From Chloroflexota bacterium (GTDB lineage Bacteria > Chloroflexota > Limnocylindria > P2-11E): 16,660 nt of DNA. The stretch's first letter is position 1, and each line of letters opens with the position of its first letter. A model generated the notes under the pieces. The model was not told where the DNA came from. It did not search any database and saw nothing but the letters and a program-made list of their open reading frames with translations. The translations under genes were made by a program, and so were the position numbers. This document shows positions 6,710-13,663 of the stretch, one piece after another. The stretch covers positions 1 to 16,660 of the forward strand of contig VBGU01000084.1 of assembly GCA_005881085.1 (NCBI GenBank). Reading direction: 5' to 3'.

Positions 6710-7609
6710 TTAGATGCGCGCGTCGGCAGTGACCGTGTTGGGACGCCACTTGATGAGACGGTTCTCGAGCCACGTCAGGGCGACCTCCGCCGATAGCGCG
6801 ACCACGGCGAGGATGAACATCGCGGCGAAGACGCCGCTCGGGTTGAATGTTCCCTGCGCGGTCGAGATCATCAGTCCGATGCCCTGGTAGGCGCCGAGGT
6901 ACTCGCCGACGACGGCGCCGACGAGTGCGAAGCCGAAGCTCGTGTGAAGGCTCGCGAGGATCCATGAGAGCGCGGATGGGAAGATCACGTCTGTCGAAAG
7001 CTGCCGCTCCTTGGCGCCGAGGATGCGGGCGTTCGCGATGAGCACGCGGTCGACCTCGCGCACGCCCTGGAATGCGTTGAAGAAGACCACGAAGAAGACG
7101 AGCACGACTGCGAGCGCGACCTTCGACCAGATGTTGTAGCCGATGGTGAGGATGAAGATGGAGCCGAGCACGATGCGGGGCATGGCGTTCAACGCCTTGA
7201 TGTACGGTGCGAACACGTCCGCGAGCAAACGCACCCTCCCGAGGGCGACGCCAAAGACGACTCCCAGGCCGACACCGATAAGGAAGCCCAAAGCAGCCTC
7301 CTCGAGAGTCGTCGCGACCTGTAGCCACAGCGGTCCCTGTGCGGTGCCGTTTTGGGCCCAAGTCCACAGCTGGTTCGCGATGCTCGACGGTCTGCCGTAA
7401 AAGAACGGGTCGATCCAGAATCCATCGGGGTGAGTCGCGTCTTTCATCGTGCCGATCTCCCAGACACCGAGGAGCAGCACGGCGACCCCGATTCGCAATC
7501 CGTTGACGAGTAGCCGATGATTCGTGCGCGCTCGCGTGCGAGCGAGATCGCTACGCGTCGGCTCCGGGCCGACGAGCGCGCTACGAGACGACGCGCTTAG
7601 AGCGCTCAT
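6710..7609 (-). CDS. ABC importer permease, SsuC/TauC/NrtB type
   Basis: Inner-membrane subunit of 299 residues that forms the transport channel as a homodimer. A polar N-terminal tail of about 33 residues precedes the first membrane helix (about 36-52). Further hydrophobic segments lie near 108-125, 146-158, 163-180, 218-240 and 265-282, consistent with about six helices. The cytoplasmic coupling loop is recognisable as ANARILGAK with VIFPSAL (192-213), the EAA-like motif that docks on the ATPase. The start is the ATG at 7609, giving a 29-bp overlap with the end of the ATPase gene, so the two are likely translationally coupled. The downstream receptor gene follows at 14 bp. The substrate is unknown and must be inferred from the receptor. 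Confidence 0.9.
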   Translation of the reverse strand: MSALSASSRSALVGPEPTRSDLARTRARTNHRLLVNGLRIGVAVLLLGVWEIGTMKDATHPDGFWIDPFFYGRPSSIANQLWTWAQNGTAQGPLWLQVATTLEEAALGFLIGVGLGVVFGVALGRVRLLADVFAPYIKALNAMPRIVLGSIFILTIGYNIWSKVALAVVLVFFVVFFNAFQGVREVDRVLIANARILGAKERQLSTDVIFPSALSWILASLHTSFGFALVGAVVGEYLGAYQGIGLMISTAQGTFNPSGVFAAMFILAVVALSAEVALTWLENRLIKWRPNTVTADARI

Positions 7610-8387
7610 AGCTGACGAGCACCTCGTCTCTCAAGTCGTTCCAAATCTCCTGATAGATCCGCGAGAACTCGGGCTGGAAGCGGATCTCGGCGACGTTGCG
7701 GGGCCGTGGCAGGTCGACGCGGTAGACGCCCTTCACGGTCCCAGGTCCCGCGGTGATGACGACGACCCGGTCGGCGAGCGCGATCGCCTCCTCGAGATCG
7801 TGCGTCACGAAGACGACCGAGGCGCGAGTGGCCGACCACAGCTGCAGGAGCTCGTTCTCCATCAGCGTCCGCGTCTGGACGTCGAGCGCGCTGAAAGGCT
7901 CGTCCATCAACAGAAAACGCGGCTCGTTGATCAGGGTCTGCGCAAGCGCGGCCCGCTTGCGCATCCCCCCGGACAGCTGATGCGGGTAATAGCGCTCGAA
8001 CCCCGCAAGGCCGACCCGCTTGATCCAATCGCGCGCACGTTCCTCGGCCTCACGACGGTTGATGCCGCGGAAACGCGGCCCGGTCGCGACGTTGTCGAGC
8101 ACGCTCTTCCACGGAAAGACGGCATCGACCTGAAAGACGTAGCCCACGTCGCGCCCTACGCGCTGCACCGGGGCGCCGCCGACGAGCACCTCGCCCTCGC
8201 TCGGTAGCTCGAGGCCGGAAATGAGAGCGAGCGTCGTCGATTTGCCGCAGCCGGTCGGTCCGACGACGGCGCAGAACTCGCCGTCCCCAACGGCAAGGTC
8301 GAGGTCCCGCAGCGCCGTGTACGCGGTGCCGGACGGCGTGAGGAAACGCTTGGTGACATGCCGCAACTCGATGGCCGGTGTGGGCAC
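7581..8387 (-). CDS. ABC importer ATPase, SsuB/TauB/NrtD type
   Basis: Cytoplasmic ATPase of 268 residues that powers the adjoining permease. All catalytic motifs are present: Walker A GPTGCGKST (43-51), Q-loop Gln86 in VFQVDAVFPW, signature LSGGM (138-142), Walker B FLLMDEP (158-164), D-loop SALD and the H-loop VTHD (194-197). The VFPW stretch after the Q-loop is typical of this nitrate/sulfonate/taurine subfamily. The start is the GTG at 8387, just before the family's first beta strand; no strong ribosome site is visible. It is the first gene of the leftward operon, and its 5' region faces the sensor kinase across 112 bp. The substrate is not set by this subunit. Confidence 0.92.
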   Translation of the reverse strand: MPTPAIELRHVTKRFLTPSGTAYTALRDLDLAVGDGEFCAVVGPTGCGKSTTLALISGLELPSEGEVLVGGAPVQRVGRDVGYVFQVDAVFPWKSVLDNVATGPRFRGINRREAEERARDWIKRVGLAGFERYYPHQLSGGMRKRAALAQTLINEPRFLLMDEPFSALDVQTRTLMENELLQLWSATRASVVFVTHDLEEAIALADRVVVITAGPGTVKGVYRVDLPRPRNVAEIRFQPEFSRIYQEIWNDLRDEVLVSYERSKRVVS

Positions 8388-8499
8388 GCTCGACAGCCTG
8401 CAAGGGACCCGGCGCGGCGGCTAGTCATTCGGTCCTTCCGGTCGTTCTGGTCATTTCGCTCTCGCTGCGCCGACCGCGGCCTGGGCGCAAGATGTCTTC
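8388..8499. promoter_or_regulatory. Divergent control region between ABC operon and sensor kinase
   Basis: This 112-bp gap must hold promoters for the leftward ABC operon and the rightward two-component pair. It contains the tandem 9-bp repeats listed separately. I find no good sigma-70 hexamer pair on either strand. Neither start codon (both GTG) has a strong ribosome-binding sequence. Confidence 0.4.
8422..8457. repeat. Four tandem 9-bp units, consensus kGTCnTTyn
   Basis: The units are TAGTCATTC (8422-8430), GGTCCTTCC (8431-8439), GGTCGTTCT (8440-8448) and GGTCATTTC (8449-8457), in direct head-to-tail order without spacers. GTC at unit positions 3-4 and TT at 6-7 are nearly invariant, while position 5 differs in every unit. 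The array lies in the divergent gap upstream of both the ABC operon and the sensor kinase. Tandem direct repeats with a 9-bp period could be stacked sites for the neighbouring response regulator, though a fragment of a dispersed intergenic repeat is an alternative. Confidence 0.5.
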
Positions 8500-10077
8500 G
8501 TGCGACCACGGCAGCTTGCGTCCCAGGTCCTACTCCTCCAGGTGGCGGTGATCGCCGCCATCGTCCTCGCCAGCGGGGTGATCTCGTACTCGCTGGTGAG
8601 CCAGCAGGTCACCGATGAGTACGAGAAGCGCTCGCTCGCCATCGGTCATTCGGTCGCGGCGATGCCCGACGTGATCGAGGCTTTCGCCGATCCGAAGCCG
8701 TCGGCCGTCATACAGCCGATCGCCGAAGCCATCCGCAAGAGCGAAGCTGCATCGTTCGTCGTCGTCGCGAACGTCGACGGAATCCGCTACTCGCATCCGA
8801 ACCCCGAGCAGATCGGCCAGCGGGTATCGACCGACCCGTCGCCGGCGCTCCAGGGGCAATCGTGGGTCGGGATCGAGGAGGGCACGCTCGGCAAGTCGGT
8901 GCGGGCAAAGGTGCCGATCTTCGGCGCGCAGGGCCAGGTCATCGGGATCGTCTCGGTCGGCTTTCTCGAGGACCAGGTGAACGCGACGCTTCTGGGGTGG
9001 ATGCCGGTGATCGGCGGGAATGTCGCCCTCGCTCTCGGTCTCGGGATCGCCGGCTCGTTCCTGCTCGCTCGACGCCTCAAGCGCCAGACCTTCGGCCTTC
9101 AGCCGAGCGACATCGCCGCGCTGCTCGAGCAGCGCGAGTCGATGCTCCACGGCATCCGCGAGGGGGTCGTGGCGACCGACCGAGATGGCTGCATCACGCT
9201 CGTGAACGACGAGGCCCGGCGCCTGCTTGGCCTCGAAGGCACGGTGGAAGGACGAAGGATCGAAGAGTGCGTCCCGGCAGGTCGGATGCGCGACGTCCTC
9301 ACGGGCGACCGCGCCGGAAGCGATCAGATGCTGCTCGCGCGAGACCGCGTCCTCGTCGCGAATCGCATGCCCGCCGTGGTCCGGGGCGAGACCGTCGGGG
9401 CTGTCGTCACGCTGCGCGACCGGACCGAGCTCGAAGGCGTGCTACGCGAGCTCGACGGAGTTCGCAGCCTCGCGCACGCGCTGCGCGCGCAGGCCCACGA
9501 GTTTTCGAACAAGCTGCATACCGTCGCCGGTCTGATCGAGCTCGGCCGGGCCGATGAGGCGGTGCGCTTCATCACTCGGACGGCCCTCGTACATCAGGAG
9601 CTCGTCGATTTGGTGCACGAGCGGATCGGCGATCCGGCGCTGGCCGCGCTGCTGCTCGCGAAAGCGGCGATCGCGAACGAGCGGGGCGTTGAATTTCGCC
9701 TCGCCGGCGAGACGCGTCTCCCCGCGGATGCCGCGGACGCGCGCGACCTGGTGACCGTCGTCGGAAACCTCGTCGACAACGCAGTCGACGCGGTCGCGAA
9801 CTCACCCACCCCCGGATGGGTCGAGGTGGCCGTACAGGCCGGACCGGAAGGGGTCGGCGTGCGCGTGCGCGATTCGGGACCCGGGATCGGTTCGGCGCTC
9901 GGCGATGAGATCTTCGAAGAAGGCTTCACGACGAAGACTGGGACATCGCATCAGGGGCTCGGTCTCGCGCTCGCCCGCCAGGTGGCCCAGCGACGTGGCG
10001 GGTGGCTGCGCGTGAGCAACGAGGGCGGCGCGGTGTTCACCGCGCTCCTGCCCTCGGACGCGGTGATGACGAGATGA
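8500..10077 (+). CDS. Sensor histidine kinase, CitA/DcuS family
   Basis: Membrane sensor of 525 residues. Order: helix 1 (about 11-33), extracytoplasmic single-Cache/PDC domain (about 34-168), helix 2 (170-190), PAS domain (about 210-310), dimerisation and phosphoacceptor helix with His333 in RAQAHEFSNKLH, and an ATPase domain with N-box GNLVDNAVDAV (Asn423, Asn427), DSGPGIG (458-464), FEEGFTTK and GLGLALA (486-492). RRLKRQTFGLQPSDIAALLEQR is hallmark family sequence. The sensing domain has GIRYSHP (Arg96, His99) and LGKSVRAKVPI (Arg135), matching the basic residues that bind C4-dicarboxylates or citrate in DcuS and CitA, so a carboxylate signal is inferred. The start is the GTG at 8500. The stop overlaps the regulator's ATG (ATGA). 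Flanking genes encode ABC importers rather than the carriers usual for this family. Confidence 0.93.
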   Translation: MRPRQLASQVLLLQVAVIAAIVLASGVISYSLVSQQVTDEYEKRSLAIGHSVAAMPDVIEAFADPKPSAVIQPIAEAIRKSEAASFVVVANVDGIRYSHPNPEQIGQRVSTDPSPALQGQSWVGIEEGTLGKSVRAKVPIFGAQGQVIGIVSVGFLEDQVNATLLGWMPVIGGNVALALGLGIAGSFLLARRLKRQTFGLQPSDIAALLEQRESMLHGIREGVVATDRDGCITLVNDEARRLLGLEGTVEGRRIEECVPAGRMRDVLTGDRAGSDQMLLARDRVLVANRMPAVVRGETVGAVVTLRDRTELEGVLRELDGVRSLAHALRAQAHEFSNKLHTVAGLIELGRADEAVRFITRTALVHQELVDLVHERIGDPALAALLLAKAAIANERGVEFRLAGETRLPADAADARDLVTVVGNLVDNAVDAVANSPTPGWVEVAVQAGPEGVGVRVRDSGPGIGSALGDEIFEEGFTTKTGTSHQGLGLALARQVAQRRGGWLRVSNEGGAVFTALLPSDAVMTR

Positions 10078-10775
10078 TTCGCGTTCTGATCGTCGAGGAC
10101 GACTTCCGCGTCGCCGAGATCCATCGGGCTTACGTGCAGCGGCTCGAGGGCTTCACCGTCGTGGCGGAAGCGCACACGGCGCTCGAGGCACTTCGCCTCG
10201 CCGAGGAGAGCCGTCCTGACCTCGTGCTGCTCGATATCTACCTGCCCGACCGCTCGGGCCTCGAGGTGCTGCGCGCTTTGCACGCGCCCGGCCGCCATCA
10301 CGTCGACGTCATCGCGATCACCGCGGACAAAGACGTCGAGACGCTGCGCGAGGCGCTGCAGGGTGGGGTCATCCACTACCTGGTGAAGCCTTTCCAGTTC
10401 AGCGCGTTTCGGGAAAAGCTTGAGAGCTACGTCGCGATGCGGGCGCGTCTCGCGCAGGTCCAGGAGCTGGACCAGGACGAGGTCGATGGCATCTACCGCC
10501 TGTTGCGGTCCGAGTCGAGCTCTTCGCTCCCGAAAGGACTCTCCCCGACGACGCTCGCGCTCGTCGTGCGTGCGGTGCGGGCCGCGACAGAGGACGTCTC
10601 GGCGGTCGACATCGCTCGCGCGACCGGGATCAGTCGCGTGACATCACGTCGTTACCTCGATCACCTCGCCCGCTCCGGTGCGGTCGCGATCTCGATGCGT
10701 TACGGATCCTCCGGACGGCCCGAGCACCGCTATCGCTGGACGGCTCAGCCCCGCGAGGCCGCCTCGAGCTCCTAG
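10074..10775 (+). CDS. Response regulator, DpiA/DcuR/CitB family
   Basis: Cytoplasmic transcription factor of 233 residues and partner of the upstream kinase. The receiver domain (1-120) has the acidic pair in VEDD (8-10), phospho-acceptor Asp54 in VLLDIYLPD, Thr83 in IAITADKD and Lys105 in YLVKPFQF. A linker follows, then a C-terminal helix-turn-helix: SAVDIARATGISRVTSRRYL and LARSGAVAI, the family's DNA-binding module. The start is the ATG at 10074, overlapping the kinase stop by four bases, so production is coupled. A longer open frame from 10002 is a shadow of the kinase. Likely targets are one or both flanking ABC operons; the tandem repeats at 8422-8457 are the best-placed candidate sites. 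It is convergent with the next gene, 22 bp away. Confidence 0.92.
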   Translation: MIRVLIVEDDFRVAEIHRAYVQRLEGFTVVAEAHTALEALRLAEESRPDLVLLDIYLPDRSGLEVLRALHAPGRHHVDVIAITADKDVETLREALQGGVIHYLVKPFQFSAFREKLESYVAMRARLAQVQELDQDEVDGIYRLLRSESSSSLPKGLSPTTLALVVRAVRAATEDVSAVDIARATGISRVTSRRYLDHLARSGAVAISMRYGSSGRPEHRYRWTAQPREAASSS

Positions 10776-10797
10776 GCTCTGATCGGGCGCGGCCGAG

Positions 10798-11877
10798 CTA
10801 CTCGGCGATGACGTGGACACGGTCCGCGCGGAGCGAGAGGGACACCGCGCCATCGAGAGTGGCGCTCCCACCCGGGTCGGGCTGATCGACGATCCATGCC
10901 CGATCGTCCACCTTCACCCAGTAGCGCATGGTGTCGCCGAGGAACGCGCGGCGCACGGTCGCGCCCGGTAGGGACAGGCCGGCGGCAGCGACGTCCGGCG
11001 GCGCGATCGTGAAGCTCTCCGGCCGCACGCACAGCTGGACCTCCTGCCCCGCCCTGAGCGGTGCCTCCGGCCGGCGCACCTTCGCGTGATGCCGCCCGAA
11101 GCTCACGGTCACTGTGCCGTCGGCGAGGTCGGTGACCTTGGCGGGGACGAGATTCACCGCGCCGACGAAATCGGCGAGGAATGCGGTCTTCGGGTGGTAG
11201 TAGATCTCCCACGGCGCTCCAGCCTGTTCCACCCGGCCTGCGTTCATGACCGCGATCCAGTCCGACAGCGAGAGCGCCTCCTCCTGGTCGTGGGTCACGT
11301 AGACGAAGGTCATCCCGAGCCTGCGCTGCAGGATCCGCATCTCCACGCGAAGCTGCTCGCGGAGCTTCGCGTCGAGGTTCGAGAGCGGCTCGTCCAGCAA
11401 AAGGACCTGCGGCTCGATGACGAGCGCGCGCGCCACGGCCACGCGTTGCTGCTGTCCCCCGGACAGCTGATTCGGCCACCGGCCCTCGAGGCCCTTGAGC
11501 CCGACGAACGCGAGCGTCTCCGCCACGCGCCGCTCGCGCTCGGACCGCGACACGTGCGCCACGCGCAGGCCGTACGCGACGTTGTCGCGCACGGTCATGT
11601 GCGGAAAGAGCGCGTAGTCCTGGAAGACCATGGCGGTACCGCGACGGTGGACCGGAAGCTCGTTGACGCGTTTGCCAGCGATCTCGATATCGCCCTGGTC
11701 GGGGTCGTAAAAGCCCGCGATCATCCGCAGGGTCGTCGTCTTGCCGCAGCCGGAGGGACCGAGAAGGGTCGCGAAAGCCCCCTTCGGCACCTCGAAGGAC
11801 ACGTCGTCGACGGCGGTGACGCCGCCGAACCGCTTGGTCACATGCGATACGCGGACGTGGGCGGTTTCAGGGGTCAT
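10798..11877 (-). CDS. ABC importer ATPase, FbpC/PotA type with TOBE-type C-terminus
   Basis: Cytoplasmic ATPase of 359 residues for the adjacent fused permease. Motifs are Walker A GPSGCGKTT (40-48), Q-loop Gln86 in MVFQDYALFPHM, signature LSGGQQQR (138-145), Walker B VLLLDEPLSNLD (158-169) and H-loop VTHD (194-197). The C-terminal third (about 235-359) matches the TOBE/OB-fold extension of ferric iron, polyamine and related importers, with VRPESFTI and a later LGDTMRYWVKV. Such domains may mediate regulation by substrate or partner proteins. The start is the ATG at 11877, with no clear ribosome-binding site. It is the last gene of the lipoprotein-permease-ATPase operon, 78 bp after the permease stop. 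The substrate cannot be read from this subunit; ferric iron, thiamin, putrescine and organophosphonate systems share this type. Confidence 0.92.
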   Translation of the reverse strand: MTPETAHVRVSHVTKRFGGVTAVDDVSFEVPKGAFATLLGPSGCGKTTTLRMIAGFYDPDQGDIEIAGKRVNELPVHRRGTAMVFQDYALFPHMTVRDNVAYGLRVAHVSRSERERRVAETLAFVGLKGLEGRWPNQLSGGQQQRVAVARALVIEPQVLLLDEPLSNLDAKLREQLRVEMRILQRRLGMTFVYVTHDQEEALSLSDWIAVMNAGRVEQAGAPWEIYYHPKTAFLADFVGAVNLVPAKVTDLADGTVTVSFGRHHAKVRRPEAPLRAGQEVQLCVRPESFTIAPPDVAAAGLSLPGATVRRAFLGDTMRYWVKVDDRAWIVDQPDPGGSATLDGAVSLSLRADRVHVIAE

Positions 11878-11955
11878 GAGCGAGGAGCGGCTTCGCCGCG
11901 ACGAGCGAATCCGAGCTGCCGCAGGCGCGTCTCCGCGGCGGAGCCGCGAGATTGA
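11878..11955. repeat. Hairpin-rich gap between permease and ATPase genes
   Basis: The 78-bp gap contains two compact inverted repeats: GCGGC/GCCGC around TTC at 11887-11899 and CGCGGC/GCCGCG around GGA at 11934-11948. Neither has a U-tract. They may modulate expression between the permease and ATPase genes or be part of a dispersed GC-rich repeat. The gap is long for an otherwise compact operon. Confidence 0.4.
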
Positions 11956-13578
11956 TCAGGCACGTGCCCCTCCCAGCGCGATCCGGCCGCGCGCGAGGAC
12001 CGCGAAGACCGAGAGCGCAATGATCGCCATTCCGATATCGGCGACGGTGTATGCGGTCGCGGCGCCCCAGTTGAGATCCCCGACGAGCTGATAGATGCGG
12101 ATCGTCGCGACGGTCGTCGGAGGCGTGAAGAGGAAGATCACGAGGGAGAGCGTTGTGACGGCGCGGACGAAGGTCGTGACGAATCCGACGCGCAGCGATC
12201 CTCCGAGCATTGGAAGGATCACGTCACGGAAACCGCGAAGGCTCGACGCGCCGAGACTGGTCGCGGCCTCGTCGATCGAGCGATCGATCTGGCGCAGGCC
12301 CGCAGCCGCCGCCTGATAGCCGACCGGTATGTTCCAGAAGACGAAGGCGATGATGATGAGCCAGCCTCGATCGACGAAGTCGAGCCACCGCTGGTTGAAC
12401 GCCAAGAGGTACCCGAGTCCGAAGAAGATGCCGGGTATGGCGGCAGGCAGGATCAGGAGCAGGTCTAGCGCCTGCCGCCCTTTCCAGTGCCCACGCTGCA
12501 CGAGCCAGCCTGCAAAGAGCGCGAAGACGGCCGAGACCGCCGCCGCGACGCTGCTGAAGACAAGGGTGTTACGCAGCGCGTCGCCGTTTGTTCCGCTCAA
12601 CACGTATTGGAAGTGCTCGGTCGTGAATTGGAGGTTGTTGGGGAAGCGCAGGGTCAGCGCGCTCACGACGAGGCTTCCGTAGACGAGAAGGATCACGCCC
12701 GCAAGCAGGAAACACGCGACAAAGCACGCCCGGCTGACGGCGGCGCTCACCGGCGGGCGCGGCATCGATGAGGCGCGGCCGGAGATGGTCACGAAGGAGC
12801 GACCGCCATCGAGCCGGACCTTCGCGAGGTAGAGCCCGAGCGCGAGGAGAAGCAGGATGGTGCTCAGGGCGGCCGCGCTGGTGTACTCGCCGAAGCTCGA
12901 GATGAGGCTGTACGCCTGAGTGGGTAGCACGTAGAACACGCCGCCGATCAGCTGCGGGTTCCCGAAGTCCTCGAGGATGTAGATCGCGGTCGTGAGGATC
13001 GCGGCACCGAGGCCGGGACGTGAGAGCGGCAGGGTCACGGTCCGGAACACCCGCCAGGACCCTGCGCCAAGGTTGTGCGCGGCCTGCTCCATCCGCGGAT
13101 CGCTGCGTGATAGCGCATCGGCGATGAGCTGGTACGCGAATGGAAAGAACGCGATCGTCTGAACGCCCCAGACGCCGTTGAGCCCGTAGATGTTCGGCGA
13201 CTGGCCGAAGACTCCGTAGCTGATCACGCCTCGAGCGCCGAAGAGGAGCGTGTATGCGGCGGCGACCACGAAGGGAGGCGACAGGAGCGGGAGGATCCCG
13301 ATGAGGCGGAAGAACGGCTTCCAGCGCATGTTCGAGTAGACCATCGCGTACGCGTAGATAAATCCGAGCAGCACCGCCGTTGTGGTCGACAGAATGGTGA
13401 GCTGGATCGAGTTGCGCAGCGGGACGAGCCATGTTCCCTCTTGGAGGAACTGGACGTAGCCGCCCGGTCCAGGAGTGAGGACGACCTGCAGCTGCGGGTA
13501 GACGATGAACAAGAGCACCAGCGCCGTGACAGCCAGCAGCGCGAGCAGGAGTGCCGGCTCGCGCCGCAGGCTGCGCAT
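11956..13578 (-). CDS. ABC importer fused permease, FbpB/ThiP type (two permease domains)
   Basis: Inner-membrane protein of 540 residues that carries two binding-protein-dependent permease domains in one chain, about 12 helices in all. This matches the usual length of FbpB/AfuB/ThiP-like fused permeases. Each half has its own cytoplasmic coupling loop: EQAAHNLGAGSWRVFRTVTL (164-183) and DEAATSLGASSLRGFRDVIL (436-455). Each docks on one ATPase copy. Hydrophobic segments include about 10-28, 58-82, 92-114, 140-156, 190-204, 235-252, 284-308, 338-362, 372-394, 405-420, 462-480 and 505-530. The start is the ATG at 13578, the beginning of the polar MRSLRREP tail; no strong ribosome site is visible. 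It follows the receptor gene by 85 bp containing two hairpins. Confidence 0.92.
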   Translation of the reverse strand: MRSLRREPALLLALLAVTALVLLFIVYPQLQVVLTPGPGGYVQFLQEGTWLVPLRNSIQLTILSTTTAVLLGFIYAYAMVYSNMRWKPFFRLIGILPLLSPPFVVAAAYTLLFGARGVISYGVFGQSPNIYGLNGVWGVQTIAFFPFAYQLIADALSRSDPRMEQAAHNLGAGSWRVFRTVTLPLSRPGLGAAILTTAIYILEDFGNPQLIGGVFYVLPTQAYSLISSFGEYTSAAALSTILLLLALGLYLAKVRLDGGRSFVTISGRASSMPRPPVSAAVSRACFVACFLLAGVILLVYGSLVVSALTLRFPNNLQFTTEHFQYVLSGTNGDALRNTLVFSSVAAAVSAVFALFAGWLVQRGHWKGRQALDLLLILPAAIPGIFFGLGYLLAFNQRWLDFVDRGWLIIIAFVFWNIPVGYQAAAAGLRQIDRSIDEAATSLGASSLRGFRDVILPMLGGSLRVGFVTTFVRAVTTLSLVIFLFTPPTTVATIRIYQLVGDLNWGAATAYTVADIGMAIIALSVFAVLARGRIALGGARA

Positions 13579-13606
13579 TCGTCTATGCCGTGATTGGGGC
13601 TACTCC

Positions 13607-13629
13607 GGCCAGCCCGAAGGGGACTGGCC
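13607..13629 (-). repeat. Hairpin upstream of the permease gene
   Basis: On the transcribed (minus) strand GGCCAG and CTGGCC flank an inner CCC/GGG pairing across a CTTC loop, giving nine pairs with one bulged T. It lies in the 85-bp gap between the receptor stop and the permease start. With no U-run following, attenuation or mRNA 3'-end protection is more likely than full termination. Confidence 0.5.
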
Positions 13630-13644
13630 TAGCAGCAGACCGGA

Positions 13645-13658
13645 GGAACGCAAGTTCC
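13645..13658 (-). repeat. Small hairpin right after the lipoprotein stop codon
   Basis: GGAAC and GTTCC pair around a 4-base loop, 5 bp past the TAG stop of the receptor gene on the transcribed strand. Together with the larger hairpin at 13607-13629 it could raise receptor mRNA relative to permease mRNA, a common arrangement in ABC importer operons. The short 5-bp stem makes this tentative alone. Confidence 0.35.
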
Positions 13659-13663
13659 GAGGA

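Noticed and set aside
6696..7367. Upstream extension of the NMT1-type receptor gene to 7367
   Set aside because: It reads out of frame through the permease gene; a lipoprotein signal and strong ribosome site mark the ATG at 6695.
8422..8457. Short CRISPR-like array
   Set aside because: Units are 9 bp with no spacers and no cas genes are nearby; it is a tandem repeat, not CRISPR.
10776..10797. Terminator between the response regulator and the convergent ATPase gene
   Set aside because: Only a 4-bp stem could be drawn in the 22-bp gap; too weak to list.
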